A stretch of DNA of 59,565 bases, taken from positions 1 through 59,565 of the forward strand of contig NZ_VEGH01000020.1 of NCBI RefSeq assembly GCF_007679345.1, in the 5' to 3' direction. How positions within the stretch are numbered: position 1 is the first letter of the stretch; each line of letters opens with the position of its first letter. The DNA comes from Cellulosimicrobium cellulans (GTDB lineage Bacteria > Actinomycetota > Actinomycetes > Actinomycetales > Cellulomonadaceae). Shown piece by piece: positions 31,677-43,455 of this stretch. The notes under the pieces were generated by a model. It saw only the letters and a list, made by a program, of their open reading frames with translations, was not told the DNA's origin and searched no databases. The translations under genes and the position numbers were made by a program.

Positions 31677-31682
31677 TAAGGT
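31677..31682 (+). promoter_or_regulatory. -10 box of the pyr operon
   Basis: TAAGGT; transcription would start near 31689, just upstream of the PyrR-binding hairpin. Confidence 0.45.
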
Positions 31683-31698
31683 GCCGGGGAACGAGCAT

Positions 31699-31732
31699 TC
31701 CTTTAACACCGTCCCGTGAGGCGGGGAAGGAG
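31699..31732 (+). promoter_or_regulatory. PyrR-binding RNA element
   Basis: The leader contains CCTTTAA followed by GTCCCGTGAGGC and GGGGAAGG, matching the consensus PyrR binding loop of Bacillus and mycobacteria; CCTT (31700-31703) pairs with AAGG (31727-31730). The 3' arm GGGGAAGGAG is also the ribosome-binding site of pyrR, 9 nt before ATG. No terminator follows, so PyrR with UMP probably blocks translation rather than attenuating transcription. Confidence 0.75.
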
Positions 31733-31740
31733 CGGCCCGG

Positions 31741-32328
31741 ATGACCTCCGGTACCCCCGTGCCCGACGACGCAGCAGCCACCGGCAGCACCGTCGTCCTG
31801 GGCGAGCAGGACGTGGCCCGCGCGCTGACGCGCATCGCCCACGAGATCCTCGAGCGCAACAAGGGCGGCGACGACCTCGTCGTCCTCGGCATCCCGACCC
31901 GCGGTGTCCCGCTGGCCCACCGCCTCGCGGCGCGGCTCGCGGCCGTGGAGCCCGGCCTGGTGGCCGAGGACCTGGTCGGCAGCCTGGACGTCACGATGTA
32001 CCGCGACGACCTGGCGCAGCACCCCACCCGCAGCATCGGCGCGACCAGCGTCCCGGCGCGCGGCATCGACGGCAAGGTCGTCGTGCTGGTGGACGACGTG
32101 CTGTACTCCGGCCGCACGATCCGCGCGGCGCTGGACGCCCTGAACGACCTGGGCCGCCCGCGGGCGGTGCAGCTGGCCGCCCTGGTGGACCGCGGGCACC
32201 GCGAGCTGCCGATCCGGGCGGACTTCGTCGGCAAGAACCTCCCGACGTCGACGGCGGAGCGCGTGCGCGTGCTGCTCGCCGAGACCGACGGCCGCACCGA
32301 GGTCGTCATCGAGGGGGGACCGCGATGA
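31741..32328 (+). CDS. pyrR: Bifunctional pyr operon regulator / uracil phosphoribosyltransferase PyrR
   Basis: 195 residues of the PRTase fold. The PRPP loop is VVLVDDVLYSGRTIRAAL, preceded by VLGIPTRGVPLAHRL and followed by AALVDRGHRELPIRADFVGKNLPTS (in part), all PyrR hallmarks. It binds the pyr leader RNA when UMP is high and can also salvage uracil. The matching RNA site overlaps its own ribosome-binding site. Stop overlaps the pyrB start (ATGA). Confidence 0.95.
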   Translation: MTSGTPVPDDAAATGSTVVLGEQDVARALTRIAHEILERNKGGDDLVVLGIPTRGVPLAHRLAARLAAVEPGLVAEDLVGSLDVTMYRDDLAQHPTRSIGATSVPARGIDGKVVVLVDDVLYSGRTIRAALDALNDLGRPRAVQLAALVDRGHRELPIRADFVGKNLPTSTAERVRVLLAETDGRTEVVIEGGPR

Positions 32329-33386
32329 GGCACCTCCTGTCCACGGCCGACCTCGACCGCGCCGCCGCGATCCGCGTCCTCGACACGGCCGCCCAGATGG
32401 CGGCGACCCAGGGCCGGCAGATCAAGAAGCTGCCGACGCTGCGCGGCCGCACGGTGGTCAACCTGTTCTTCGAGGACTCGACCCGCACGCGCATCTCGTT
32501 CGAGACGGCCGCCAAGCGGCTGAGCGCGGACGTCATCAACTTCTCGGCCAAGGGGTCGAGCGTGTCCAAGGGCGAGTCCCTCAAGGACACCGCGCTGACC
32601 CTGCAGGCGATGGGCGCGGACGCGATCGTCATCCGGCACCAGGCCAGCGGCGCGCCGCACACGCTCGCGCACGCCGGCTGGACCGAGGCCGCGGTGGTCA
32701 ACGCCGGCGACGGGATGCACCAGCACCCGACGCAGGCGCTGCTCGACGCGTTCACCATCCGCCGGCACCTGACGGGCAGCGCCACCAACCCCGACGGCGT
32801 CGGCAACGACCTCGCCGGGCTGCACGTGGCGGTCGTCGGCGACGTCCTGCACAGCCGGGTCGCCCGGTCGAACGTCGACCTGCTGCACACCCTCGGCGCC
32901 CGGGTGACCCTCGTCGCCCCGCCGACGCTGCTCCCCGTCGGCGTCGGCCCCTGGCCCGCCGAGGTGTCCTACCGGCTGGACGACGTCCTCGCCCAGGGCC
33001 CCGACGCGGTGATGATGCTGCGCGTGCAGCGCGAGCGGATGTCGACGGCGGGCGGCGGGTTCTTCCCGAGCCCGCTGGAGTACACCCGGCTGTACGGCCT
33101 GGACGCGCGCCGCCTGGCGACGCTGCCGGACCACAGCATCGTGCTGCACCCCGGGCCGATGAACCGCGGGCTGGAGATCTCCGCGGACGCGGCGGACTCG
33201 CCGCGGGCCGTGATCGTCGAGCAGGTCGCGAACGGCGTGGCCGTGCGCATGGCGGTGCTCTACCTGCTGCTCGCGGGCGACGGCGACACCGCGGGCGCGG
33301 CTCCCGCGACCGGCGCCGTCCCCGCCCTGACCAGCACCCCCGCCACCACCACCGCGCCCACCACCACCGCCGGAGCCACCGCATGA
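32325..33386 (+). CDS. pyrB: Aspartate carbamoyltransferase catalytic subunit
   Basis: 353 residues; condenses carbamoyl phosphate with aspartate. The carbamoyl phosphate loop is FFEDSTRTRISFE, followed by the mobile loop SAKGSSVSKGESLKDT, the HQHPTQALLDAFTI motif, and the C-terminal aspartate-binding HPGPMNRGLEI. The last 45 residues are a Thr/Ala/Pro-rich tail beyond the usual end of the enzyme (about 308). No pyrI regulatory subunit is present, as usual outside enterobacteria. Coupled to pyrR and pyrC by 4-nt overlaps. Confidence 0.95.
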   Translation: MRHLLSTADLDRAAAIRVLDTAAQMAATQGRQIKKLPTLRGRTVVNLFFEDSTRTRISFETAAKRLSADVINFSAKGSSVSKGESLKDTALTLQAMGADAIVIRHQASGAPHTLAHAGWTEAAVVNAGDGMHQHPTQALLDAFTIRRHLTGSATNPDGVGNDLAGLHVAVVGDVLHSRVARSNVDLLHTLGARVTLVAPPTLLPVGVGPWPAEVSYRLDDVLAQGPDAVMMLRVQRERMSTAGGGFFPSPLEYTRLYGLDARRLATLPDHSIVLHPGPMNRGLEISADAADSPRAVIVEQVANGVAVRMAVLYLLLAGDGDTAGAAPATGAVPALTSTPATTTAPTTTAGATA

Positions 33387-34735
33387 CCGCGCAGTACCTG
33401 CTCAAGGACGTCCGCATCCTCGGCGGCGACCCCACCGACGTCCTGGTCGCCGGCGGCCTGGTCGCGGCGATCGGCCCGGAGGCCGGCGACGCGGCCGAGA
33501 ACGCGCCCGACGACCTGGACGTCATCGACGCGACCGGCATGGTGCTGCTGCCCGGCCTGGTCGACCTGCACACCCACCTGCGCGAGCCCGGCCGGGAGGA
33601 CGCCGAGACGATCGCGTCCGGCACCCGTGCGGCGGCGGTCGGCGGGTTCACCGCGGTGCACGCCATGGCGAACACGACGCCGACGCAGGACACGGCCGGC
33701 GTCGTCGAGCAGGTGTGGCGCCTCGGCGCGCAGGCCGGCTGGACCGACGTGCACCCGGTGGGCGCGGTCAGCGTGGGCCTGGCGGGGGAGCACCTCGCCG
33801 AGCTCGGCGCGATGGCCGACTCCGCCGCCCGGGTGCGGGTGTTCAGCGACGACGGCAAGTGCGTGCACGACCCGGTGCTGATGCGCCGCGCGCTCGAGTA
33901 CGTGAAGGCGTTCGACGGCGTGATCGCCCAGCACGCGCAGGAGCCGCGGCTGACCGAGGGCGCCCAGATGCACGAGGGCGTCGTCTCCGCCGAGATCGGC
34001 CTGGCCGGCTGGCCCGCCGTCGCGGAGGAGGCGATCATCGCCCGCGACGTGCTGCTCGCCGAGCACGTCGGCTCGCGGCTGCACGTGTGCCACCTGTCGA
34101 CGGCCGGTTCGGTGGAGATCGTCCGCTGGGCGAAGTCGCGCGGCATCGACGTCACCGCCGAGGTCACCCCGCACCACCTGGTCCTGACGGACGAGGAGGC
34201 CCGCGGCTACGACCCGGTGTTCAAGGTGAACCCGCCGCTGCGCACGCAGGCCGACGTCGACGCGGTCCGCGAGGGCCTGGCCGACGGGACGATCGACATC
34301 GTCGCGACCGACCACGCCCCGCACACCCGCGAGGACAAGGACTGCGAGTGGGCGGCGGCCGCGTTCGGCATGACCGGCCTGGAGACCGCGCTGTCGGTCG
34401 TGCAGCAGACGATGGTCGACACCGGCCGGATGACCTGGGCCGACGTCGCCCGGGTCCTGTCCACGAACCCGGCGCGGATCGGCCGGGTCGAGGGCCACGG
34501 CCGCCCGATCGCGGTGGGGGAGCCGGCCAACCTCGTGCTGGTCGACCCGGAGCAGCGCCGGGTGGTCGAGCCCGAGAGGCAGGCCACCGCGTCGGCGAAC
34601 TCGCCGCTGCGCGGCCGGGAGCTGCCGGGCCGGGTCGTCGCGACGTTCCTGCGCGGGCGCGCCACGGTGCTCGACGGCGTGCCGCAGGACGACCCGGCCG
34701 ACCCGCGGTTCGCGGCGGGGCGGGTGACGCCCTGA
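33383..34735 (+). CDS. pyrC: Dihydroorotase (type I)
   Basis: 450-residue amidohydrolase closing carbamoyl aspartate to dihydroorotate. The zinc-binding VDLHTHLREPG motif is at about residues 58-68. Later metal ligands are His in GVIAQHAQEP and LHVCHLSTAGS, and Asp in IVATDHAPHT. A second signature GMTGLETALSVV is present. Length fits class I dihydroorotases. It lies between pyrB and a small PH-like gene in the pyr operon and overlaps the latter by 1 nt. Confidence 0.95.
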   Translation: MTAQYLLKDVRILGGDPTDVLVAGGLVAAIGPEAGDAAENAPDDLDVIDATGMVLLPGLVDLHTHLREPGREDAETIASGTRAAAVGGFTAVHAMANTTPTQDTAGVVEQVWRLGAQAGWTDVHPVGAVSVGLAGEHLAELGAMADSAARVRVFSDDGKCVHDPVLMRRALEYVKAFDGVIAQHAQEPRLTEGAQMHEGVVSAEIGLAGWPAVAEEAIIARDVLLAEHVGSRLHVCHLSTAGSVEIVRWAKSRGIDVTAEVTPHHLVLTDEEARGYDPVFKVNPPLRTQADVDAVREGLADGTIDIVATDHAPHTREDKDCEWAAAAFGMTGLETALSVVQQTMVDTGRMTWADVARVLSTNPARIGRVEGHGRPIAVGEPANLVLVDPEQRRVVEPERQATASANSPLRGRELPGRVVATFLRGRATVLDGVPQDDPADPRFAAGRVTP

Positions 34736-35277
34736 TGCCGCCCTGGCTGTCCGTGACGATCCTCGTCGTGCTGGGCGCCGCGCTGCTGCTCGGCATGGTC
34801 AAGGGCTGGCGCCGCCTCGTCCGGGGCCCGGGCGAGGTGCCCGCGCCCCCGGCCGTCCCCGCCGACGACGCCCTGGGCGACGCCCGCACCGAGCCGCTCG
34901 ACGCCACCTACGTGTCGACGACCCGGGCCGGCGACTGGCTCGACCGCGTCGGGTCGCACGGCCTCGGCGTGCGCTCCGCCGCCACGGTCGCCGTGCACGA
35001 CGCCGGCGTGGTGGTGCGACGACGAGGCGCGCCGGACGTGTTCGTCCCGCGCGCGGCGCTGCGCGCGGTGGGCACCTCCGGCGGCATGGCCGGCAAGGTC
35101 GTCGGCGGCGAGGGGCTGGTCGTGCTGACCTGGGTCCCCAGCCCGGACGACGACCCCTGCGGCCTCGACACCGGCCTGCGCCTGCGGCACCGCCAGGAGG
35201 CGGACGCGCTGCTCGCGGCCACCCAGACCCTCATCGGAACGACACCCGCCGCGGGCGGGTCCAAGGAGAGCTCATGA
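34735..35277 (+). CDS. PH-like domain membrane protein of the pyr operon
   Basis: 180 residues. One N-terminal TM helix (WLSVTILVVLGAALLLGMV, about 4-22), a short linker, then a beta-rich domain (ATYVSTTRAGDWLDRVGSHGLG, ATVAVHDAGVVVRRRGAPDVFVPR, GEGLVVLTWVP) resembling the bacterial PH-like proteins found between pyrC and carA in many actinobacteria. No catalytic motif is seen. Start overlaps the pyrC stop (TGATG) and its stop overlaps carA (ATGA), so it is co-translated with pathway enzymes. Its role in pyrimidine synthesis is unknown. Confidence 0.7.
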   Translation: MPPWLSVTILVVLGAALLLGMVKGWRRLVRGPGEVPAPPAVPADDALGDARTEPLDATYVSTTRAGDWLDRVGSHGLGVRSAATVAVHDAGVVVRRRGAPDVFVPRAALRAVGTSGGMAGKVVGGEGLVVLTWVPSPDDDPCGLDTGLRLRHRQEADALLAATQTLIGTTPAAGGSKESS

Positions 35278-36499
35278 CGGACGCACTGCTGGTCCTCGAG
35301 GACGGGCGGACGTTCGCCGGCGAGGCCTACGGGGCCACCGGCACCACCTGGGGCGAGATCGTCTTCAACACCGGCATGACCGGGTACCAGGAGACGCTGA
35401 CCGACCCCAGCTACCACCGCCAGATCGTCGTGATGACTGCGCCGCACATCGGCAACACCGGCGTCAATGACGAGGACCCCGAGTCGGGCCGGATCTGGGT
35501 CTCGGGCTACGTCGTGCGGGACCCCGCGCGCCGCGCGTCGAACTGGCGCAGCGACCGCAGCCTGGACGAGGAGCTCGCGGCGCAGGGCGTCGTCGGGATC
35601 TCCGGCATCGACACCCGCGCCCTGACCCGGCACCTGCGCGAGCGCGGCGTGATGCGCGCGGCGATCGTGTCGGGCGACGCGCTGCTCGACGCCGCCGGTC
35701 GCCGGCGCGCGGCCGAGGACCTGGTCGCCGAGGTGCAGGACCGCCCGCAGATGGCCGGCGCCGACCTGGCCGGCGAGGTGTCCACCGACGCCGCGTACGT
35801 CGTGAAGGCCCTGGGCCCCGACGGCGCCGAGCTCGCGGAGCCCGTCGCCCGCGTCGCCGCCGTCGACCTCGGCATCAAGTCGATGACCCCGAACCGGATG
35901 GCCGAGCGCGGCATCGAGGTGCACGTGCTGCCCGCGCAGTCGTCCATCGACGACGTGCTCGCCACCGCCCCCGACGGCGTGTTCTTCTCCAACGGCCCCG
36001 GCGACCCGTCCGCGGCGACCCACGAGGTCGAGCTGCTCCGCGAGGTGCTGGACCGGAAGATCCCGTTCTTCGGCATCTGCTACGGCAACCAGCTGCTCGG
36101 GCGGGCGCTCGGCTACGGCACCTACAAGCTCGGCTACGGGCACCGCGGCGTGAACCAGCCGGTGCTCGACCGCGCCACCGGCCGCGTCGAGATCACCGCG
36201 CACAACCACGGCTTCGCGGTCGACGCGCCGCTCGACGAGGTGTCGGTCGCCCCGCACGACGGCGGGCGGTACGGCCGCGTGACCGTGTCGCACGTCGACC
36301 TCAACGACGACGTCGTCGAGGGCCTGGCCGCCCTCGACCTGCCGGCCTTCTCGGTGCAGTACCACCCCGAGGCCGCCGCCGGCCCGCACGACGCCGCCTA
36401 CCTGTTCGACCGGTTCCTGGACCTCATGCGCGACCCGTCCGCGGGCGCCGCTGCAGCCGGCCAGGCGACCGACGTCACCACGACCCCGAAGGGCGCCTG

Positions 36500-36500
<1 letters not shown>
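35274..36500 (+). CDS. carA: Carbamoyl phosphate synthase small subunit (glutaminase)
   Basis: 408 residues; hydrolyses glutamine and delivers ammonia to CarB. The N-terminal domain has EIVFNTGMTGYQETLTDPSY, and the class I glutaminase domain has FFSNGPGDPSAATHEV, the nucleophile elbow FGICYGNQLLGRALG (Cys), and the catalytic His/Glu in SVQYHPEAAAGPHD. AGGAGAG precedes the ATG. The stop overlaps the carB start (TGATG). Confidence 0.97.
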
Positions 36501-39852
<3,352 letters not shown>

Positions 39853-39856
<4 letters not shown>

Positions 39857-40722
39857 GGCCGTTCGGCGCCCGCCTCGCGGCGGCGATGGCCGAGCACGGC
39901 CCGCTCTGCGTCGGCATCGACCCCCACGCGTCCCTGCTGGACGCGTGGGGGCTGCCGGACAGCCCCGAGGGCGTGCGCCGGTTCGCGCTCACCGTCATGG
40001 AGGCCGTGGGCGGCCGGGTCGCGGCCGTGAAGCCGCAGGCCGCGTTCTTCGAGCGGCACGGGTCCGCGGGCGTCGCGGCGCTCGAGGAGGTCGTCGCGGC
40101 GGGCCGGGACACCGGGACGCTGGTCGTGGTCGACGCCAAGCGCGGCGACATCGGGTCGACCATGGGCGCCTACGCGGACGCGTTCCTGCGGGACGGCTCG
40201 TCGCTCGCGGGCGACGCGCTGACCGTGTCGCCGTACCTGGGGTTCGGCTCGCTGCGGCCGGCCGTGGACCTGGCGCTCGCCACGGGGCGCGGGCTGTTCG
40301 TGCTCGCGCTGACCTCGAACCCGGAGGGGTCGGAGGTGCAGCACGCGCGGGACGCGGACGGCGTGGCCGTCGCGGACCGGGTGGCGCGCGCGGCGGGGGC
40401 GTCGAACGCGGCGGAGCTCGCGGACGGCGGCGTGGCGGCGGGAGAGGCGCTGGGGTCGATCGGCCTCGTCGTCGGCGCCACCGTCGGCGACGCGGCAGCG
40501 CGGCTGGGCCTCGACCTGGCGGCCGTGCGCGGGCCGCTGCTGGCACCCGGCGTGGGGGCGCAGGGCGCGGGGTCGGCGGAGCTGGCGGCCGTGTTCGGCG
40601 ACGCCCGGTCCGCGGTGCTGGCCTCGTCGTCGCGGGGCGTCCTGGCGGCGGGGCCGGACGTGCGTGCGCTGCGCGACGCCGCCCGCGCCGCGGCCGACGC
40701 GGCCGGGGCAGCGCTGCGCTGA
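39853..40722 (+). CDS. pyrF: Orotidine 5'-phosphate decarboxylase (type 2)
   Basis: 289 residues of the longer mycobacterial-type OMP decarboxylase, the last step to UMP. The active-site segment is VVVDAKRGDIGSTMGAYADA, with substrate-binding LCVGIDPHASLL and AAVKPQAAFFERHG before it and LLAPGVGAQG near the C-terminus. GTG start coupled to carB. Final gene of the pyr operon, directly followed by a terminator. No pyrD (dihydroorotate dehydrogenase) is in the operon, so that enzyme must be encoded elsewhere. Confidence 0.94.
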
Positions 40723-40733
40723 GGCTCGCGGTC

Positions 40734-40776
40734 ACCTCCTCGGATCCGTTGCCCGGAGCGACGGCTCCGAGGAGGT
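40734..40776 (+). terminator. Terminator of the pyr operon
   Basis: ACCTCCTCGGA (40734-40744) with TCCGAGGAGGT (40766-40776), plus an inner stem CCGTTGC/GCGACGG, followed by TT. It lies 12 nt after the pyrF stop. Confidence 0.9.
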
Positions 40777-40934
40777 TTCGCGGCGACACGCTGCCGGGAC
40801 GTGCCGGTTCGCCCTTCCCGTGCCATCCTCGGGAGATGGGCCCTCGGTCCCGGGGCGACGTCGCACCGGACCCCCGCGGGGACCACGCATGTTCCATGTC
40901 CCTGCCTCCCGACAGTGATGAGAAGGTGACTCAC

Positions 40935-41246
40935 GTGGCACTTCCGACTCTCACCCCCGAGCAGCGCGCAGCGGCGCTCGAGAAGGCCGCCGCCGCCCGC
41001 CAGGCCCGCGCGGAGGTCAAGAACCGGCTGAAGTACTCGCAGGGCTCGCTGTCCGAGGTGATCGCCCAGGGCCAGAAGGACGAGACCATCGGCAAGCTCA
41101 AGGTGCTCGCCCTGCTCGAGTCCCTCCCGGGAGTGGGTAAGGTCAAGGCACGCCAGATCATCTCCGAGATCGGCATCTCGGAGACCCGCCGCGTGCGTGG
41201 CCTCGGCCCGCACCAGGTGAAGGCGCTGATCGACCGGTTCGGGTGA
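40935..41246 (+). CDS. mihF: Actinobacterial integration host factor (mIHF)
   Basis: 103 residues. The N-terminal helix is VALPTLTPEQRAAALEKAAAARQAR, then a lysine/arginine-rich stretch and the H2TH-like module LKVLALLESLPGVGKVKARQI, ending RRVRGLGPHQVKALIDRFG. This is the classic nucleoid-associated mIHF of mycobacteria and streptomycetes, unrelated to proteobacterial IHF. GTG at 40935 is chosen because homologues start there and GAGAAGGTGA precedes it; the frame continues upstream but without family sequence. As in other actinobacteria it lies just before gmk. Confidence 0.93.
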   Translation: MALPTLTPEQRAAALEKAAAARQARAEVKNRLKYSQGSLSEVIAQGQKDETIGKLKVLALLESLPGVGKVKARQIISEIGISETRRVRGLGPHQVKALIDRFG

Positions 41247-41250
41247 CCGG

Positions 41251-41265
41251 TCGGTCCCACCGACG
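41251..41265 (+). terminator. Short hairpin between mihF and gmk
   Basis: GTCGGT-CCC-ACCGAC just after the mihF stop. Only 6 bp and no U-tract, so it may attenuate rather than terminate. Confidence 0.3.
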
Positions 41266-41307
41266 CCGGCCCGCGGGGCCGCACAACTCCAGGAGCACCA
41301 GAGCAGC

Positions 41308-41883
41308 ATGACGACGCCGCGCGCCCGGTTGACCGTCCTCGCCGGACCCACGGCCGTCGGCAAGGGCACCGTGTCCGCCGACCTGCGGGCGCGGTACCCG
41401 CAGGTCTGGCTCTCCGTGTCGGCCACGACCCGGCCCCCGCGGCCGGGCGAGGTCGACGGCCTGCACTACCACTTCGTGACGCCCGAGGAGTTCGACCGCA
41501 TGGTCGCCGACGGCGAGCTGCTCGAGTGGGCGGTCGTGCACGGCCGGAACCGCTACGGCACCCCCCGGCGGCCCGTCGAGGAGCGGCTGGCCGCCGGGGA
41601 GCCCGCGCTGCTCGAGATCGACCTGCAGGGCGCGCGCCAGGTCCGGACGACGATGCCCGAGGCCCAGTTCGTGTTCCTCGCCCCGCCGTCGATGGACGAG
41701 CTGGTCCGCCGGCTCGTCGGCCGCGGCACGGAGGACGCCGAGGAGCGCGCGCGCCGGCTCGCGACCGCCGAGGTCGAGATGGCCGCCGAGCCCGAGTTCG
41801 ACCACGTCGTGGTCAACGACGACGTCCGGCGCGCCACGGACGAGCTGGTCGCGCTGATGGGCCTGCCCGCGGCTGTAGACTGA
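41308..41883 (+). CDS. gmk: Guanylate kinase
   Basis: 191 residues; phosphorylates GMP to GDP. P-loop GPTAVGKGT at residues 10-18 (Ala-Val replaces the common Ser-Gly/Val), GMP-binding VSATTRPPRPGEVDGLHYHF (in part) and LEWAVVHGRNRYGTP, then LLEIDLQGARQVR. Normal length. ATG with AGGAGC 13-18 nt upstream. A TAGACT box inside its last codons may drive rpoZ. Confidence 0.95.
   Translation: MTTPRARLTVLAGPTAVGKGTVSADLRARYPQVWLSVSATTRPPRPGEVDGLHYHFVTPEEFDRMVADGELLEWAVVHGRNRYGTPRRPVEERLAAGEPALLEIDLQGARQVRTTMPEAQFVFLAPPSMDELVRRLVGRGTEDAEERARRLATAEVEMAAEPEFDHVVVNDDVRRATDELVALMGLPAAVD
41876..41881 (+). promoter_or_regulatory. Possible -10 box of rpoZ inside the gmk 3' end
   Basis: TAGACT overlaps the last gmk codons and stop; start near 41888, 33 nt before the rpoZ GTG. 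Confidence 0.4.
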
Positions 41884-41920
41884 TCGGCAGTCCCCACCCC
41901 CTTCGACTACGGGAGCCACC

Positions 41921-42184
41921 GTGTCCGGAACCGTCGCCGAGCCCATCGGCATCACCGACCCGCCGATCGACCGCCTGCTCGAGCGCGCCGACTCCAAGTA
42001 CGCGCTGGTCATCTACTCGGCCAAGCGCGCGCGCCAGATCAACGCCTACTACTCGCAGCTCAACGAGGGCCTGCTCGAGTACGTCGGCCCGCTGGTGGAG
42101 ACCCGCCCGCAGGAGAAGCCGCTGTCCATCGCGATGCGCGAGATCGACGCGGGCCTGCTGACGGTCGCCCCGAACGAGGCCTGA
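41921..42184 (+). CDS. rpoZ: DNA-directed RNA polymerase omega subunit
   Basis: 87 residues; assists beta-prime folding and RNA polymerase assembly. Motifs: PPIDRLLERADSKYALVIYSAKRARQINAYY (in part) and PLSIAMREIDAGLL, as in actinobacterial omega. GTG start preceded by GGGAG. The gmk-rpoZ-coaBC-metK-priA order is a conserved actinobacterial block. Confidence 0.95.
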   Translation: MSGTVAEPIGITDPPIDRLLERADSKYALVIYSAKRARQINAYYSQLNEGLLEYVGPLVETRPQEKPLSIAMREIDAGLLTVAPNEA

Positions 42185-42199
42185 GCCTCCCGCGCTGAC

Positions 42200-43420
42200 G
42201 TGCGCATCGTCCTCGGCGTCGCCGGCGGCATCGCCGCGTACAAGGCCGCCCACGTCCTGAGGTCGTTCACCGAGGCGGGTCACGACGTCCGCGTCGTGCC
42301 CACCCGGGCGGCCCTGGAGTTCGTCGGGCGCGCCACCTGGGAGGCCCTGTCCGGGCACCCGGTGACGTCCGAGGTGTTCGACGACGTGCCCGAGGTCGCC
42401 CACGTGCGCCTCGGGCGCGAGGCCGACCTGGTGGTCGTCGCGCCCGCCACCGCGGACCTGCTGGCCCGTGCGGCCTCGGGGCGCGCCGACGACCTGCTCG
42501 CCGCCACGCTGCTGACCGCCACGTGCCCGGTGCTGATGGCGCCGGCGATGCACACCGAGATGTGGCAGCACCCGGCGACCCGGGCCAACGTCGCGACCCT
42601 GCGCGAGCGGGGCGTGCACGTGCTCGACCCCGACTCGGGACGGCTGACCGGCGCGGACAGCGGCCCGGGCCGGCTCCCGGAGCCCGACGCGATCGCCGCT
42701 GCCGCTCTCGCGCTCGTCGACCCGGAGGGCAAGCCCCGGCCCCAGGACCTCGCCGGCCGGACCGTCGTCGTCTCGGCCGGCGGCACCCGCGAGCCGCTCG
42801 ACCCGGTGCGGTTCCTCGGCAACCGGTCCTCGGGCAAGCAGGGCGTGGCCCTGGCCCGGACCGCGCAGGCGCGGGGCGCCCGCGTCACGCTGGTCGCCGC
42901 CAACCTCGCCGTGCGGCCGCCCGCCGGCGTGCGGGTCGTGCCCGTCGAGACCACCGCCGAGCTGCAGGACGCCGTGCGCGCGGCCGCGGTCGACGCCGAC
43001 GTGGTCGTGATGGCCGCCGCCGTGGCGGACTTCCGGCCGGCGACCGGCTCCGCGCACAAGATCAAGAAGCAGGCCGACGGGTCGGTGCCGCCCCTCGCGC
43101 TCGTGCAGAACCCCGACGTGCTCGCCGGGCTGGTCACGGACCCGCCGCGCGCGGACGGCCGCCAGGTGGTCGTCGGGTTCGCCGCCGAGACGGGCGACGA
43201 CACCGGCGGCGTGCTCGACCACGGCCGGGCGAAGGCCCGGCGCAAGGGCGCCGACCTGCTCGCGGTCAACGCCGTCGGCGGTGGCCGGGGCTTCGGGGCG
43301 GAGCAGAACGCCCTGACGATCCTCGACCGCGACGGCGAGGTCGTCGCCACGACCGAGGGCAGCAAGGACGCGGTGTCCGACGGGCTGTGGGACGCGGTCG
43401 TCCGCGTGCTGCCCGCCTGA
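42200..43420 (+). CDS. coaBC: Bifunctional phosphopantothenoylcysteine decarboxylase / phosphopantothenate--cysteine ligase
   Basis: 406 residues; two successive steps of coenzyme A synthesis. The N-terminal FMN-dependent decarboxylase (CoaC) begins IVLGVAGGIAAYKAAHVLRS and includes the active-site region VLMAPAMHTEMWQHPATR. The C-terminal ligase (CoaB) starts at about 180 (GRTVVVSAGGTREPLDPVRF) with NRSSGKQGVALAR and VMAAAVADFRP, and the nucleotide-binding KIKK. GTG start 15 nt after rpoZ. Length is normal for fused CoaBC. Confidence 0.95.
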   Translation: MRIVLGVAGGIAAYKAAHVLRSFTEAGHDVRVVPTRAALEFVGRATWEALSGHPVTSEVFDDVPEVAHVRLGREADLVVVAPATADLLARAASGRADDLLAATLLTATCPVLMAPAMHTEMWQHPATRANVATLRERGVHVLDPDSGRLTGADSGPGRLPEPDAIAAAALALVDPEGKPRPQDLAGRTVVVSAGGTREPLDPVRFLGNRSSGKQGVALARTAQARGARVTLVAANLAVRPPAGVRVVPVETTAELQDAVRAAAVDADVVVMAAAVADFRPATGSAHKIKKQADGSVPPLALVQNPDVLAGLVTDPPRADGRQVVVGFAAETGDDTGGVLDHGRAKARRKGADLLAVNAVGGGRGFGAEQNALTILDRDGEVVATTEGSKDAVSDGLWDAVVRVLPA

Positions 43421-43443
43421 CACCCAGGGACCGCGCGTCCGGC

Positions 43444-43449
43444 TAGCCT
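43444..43449 (+). promoter_or_regulatory. -10 box of metK (leaderless type)
   Basis: TAGCCT ends 6 nt before the ATG at 43456 with no ribosome-binding site between. An overlapping GTG at 43450 directly abuts the box and is therefore unlikely as a start. Confidence 0.5.
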
Positions 43450-43455
43450 GTGCGC

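Noticed and set aside
43450..43455. GTG at 43450 as the metK start
   Set aside because: It directly abuts the -10 box, upstream of the expected transcription start.
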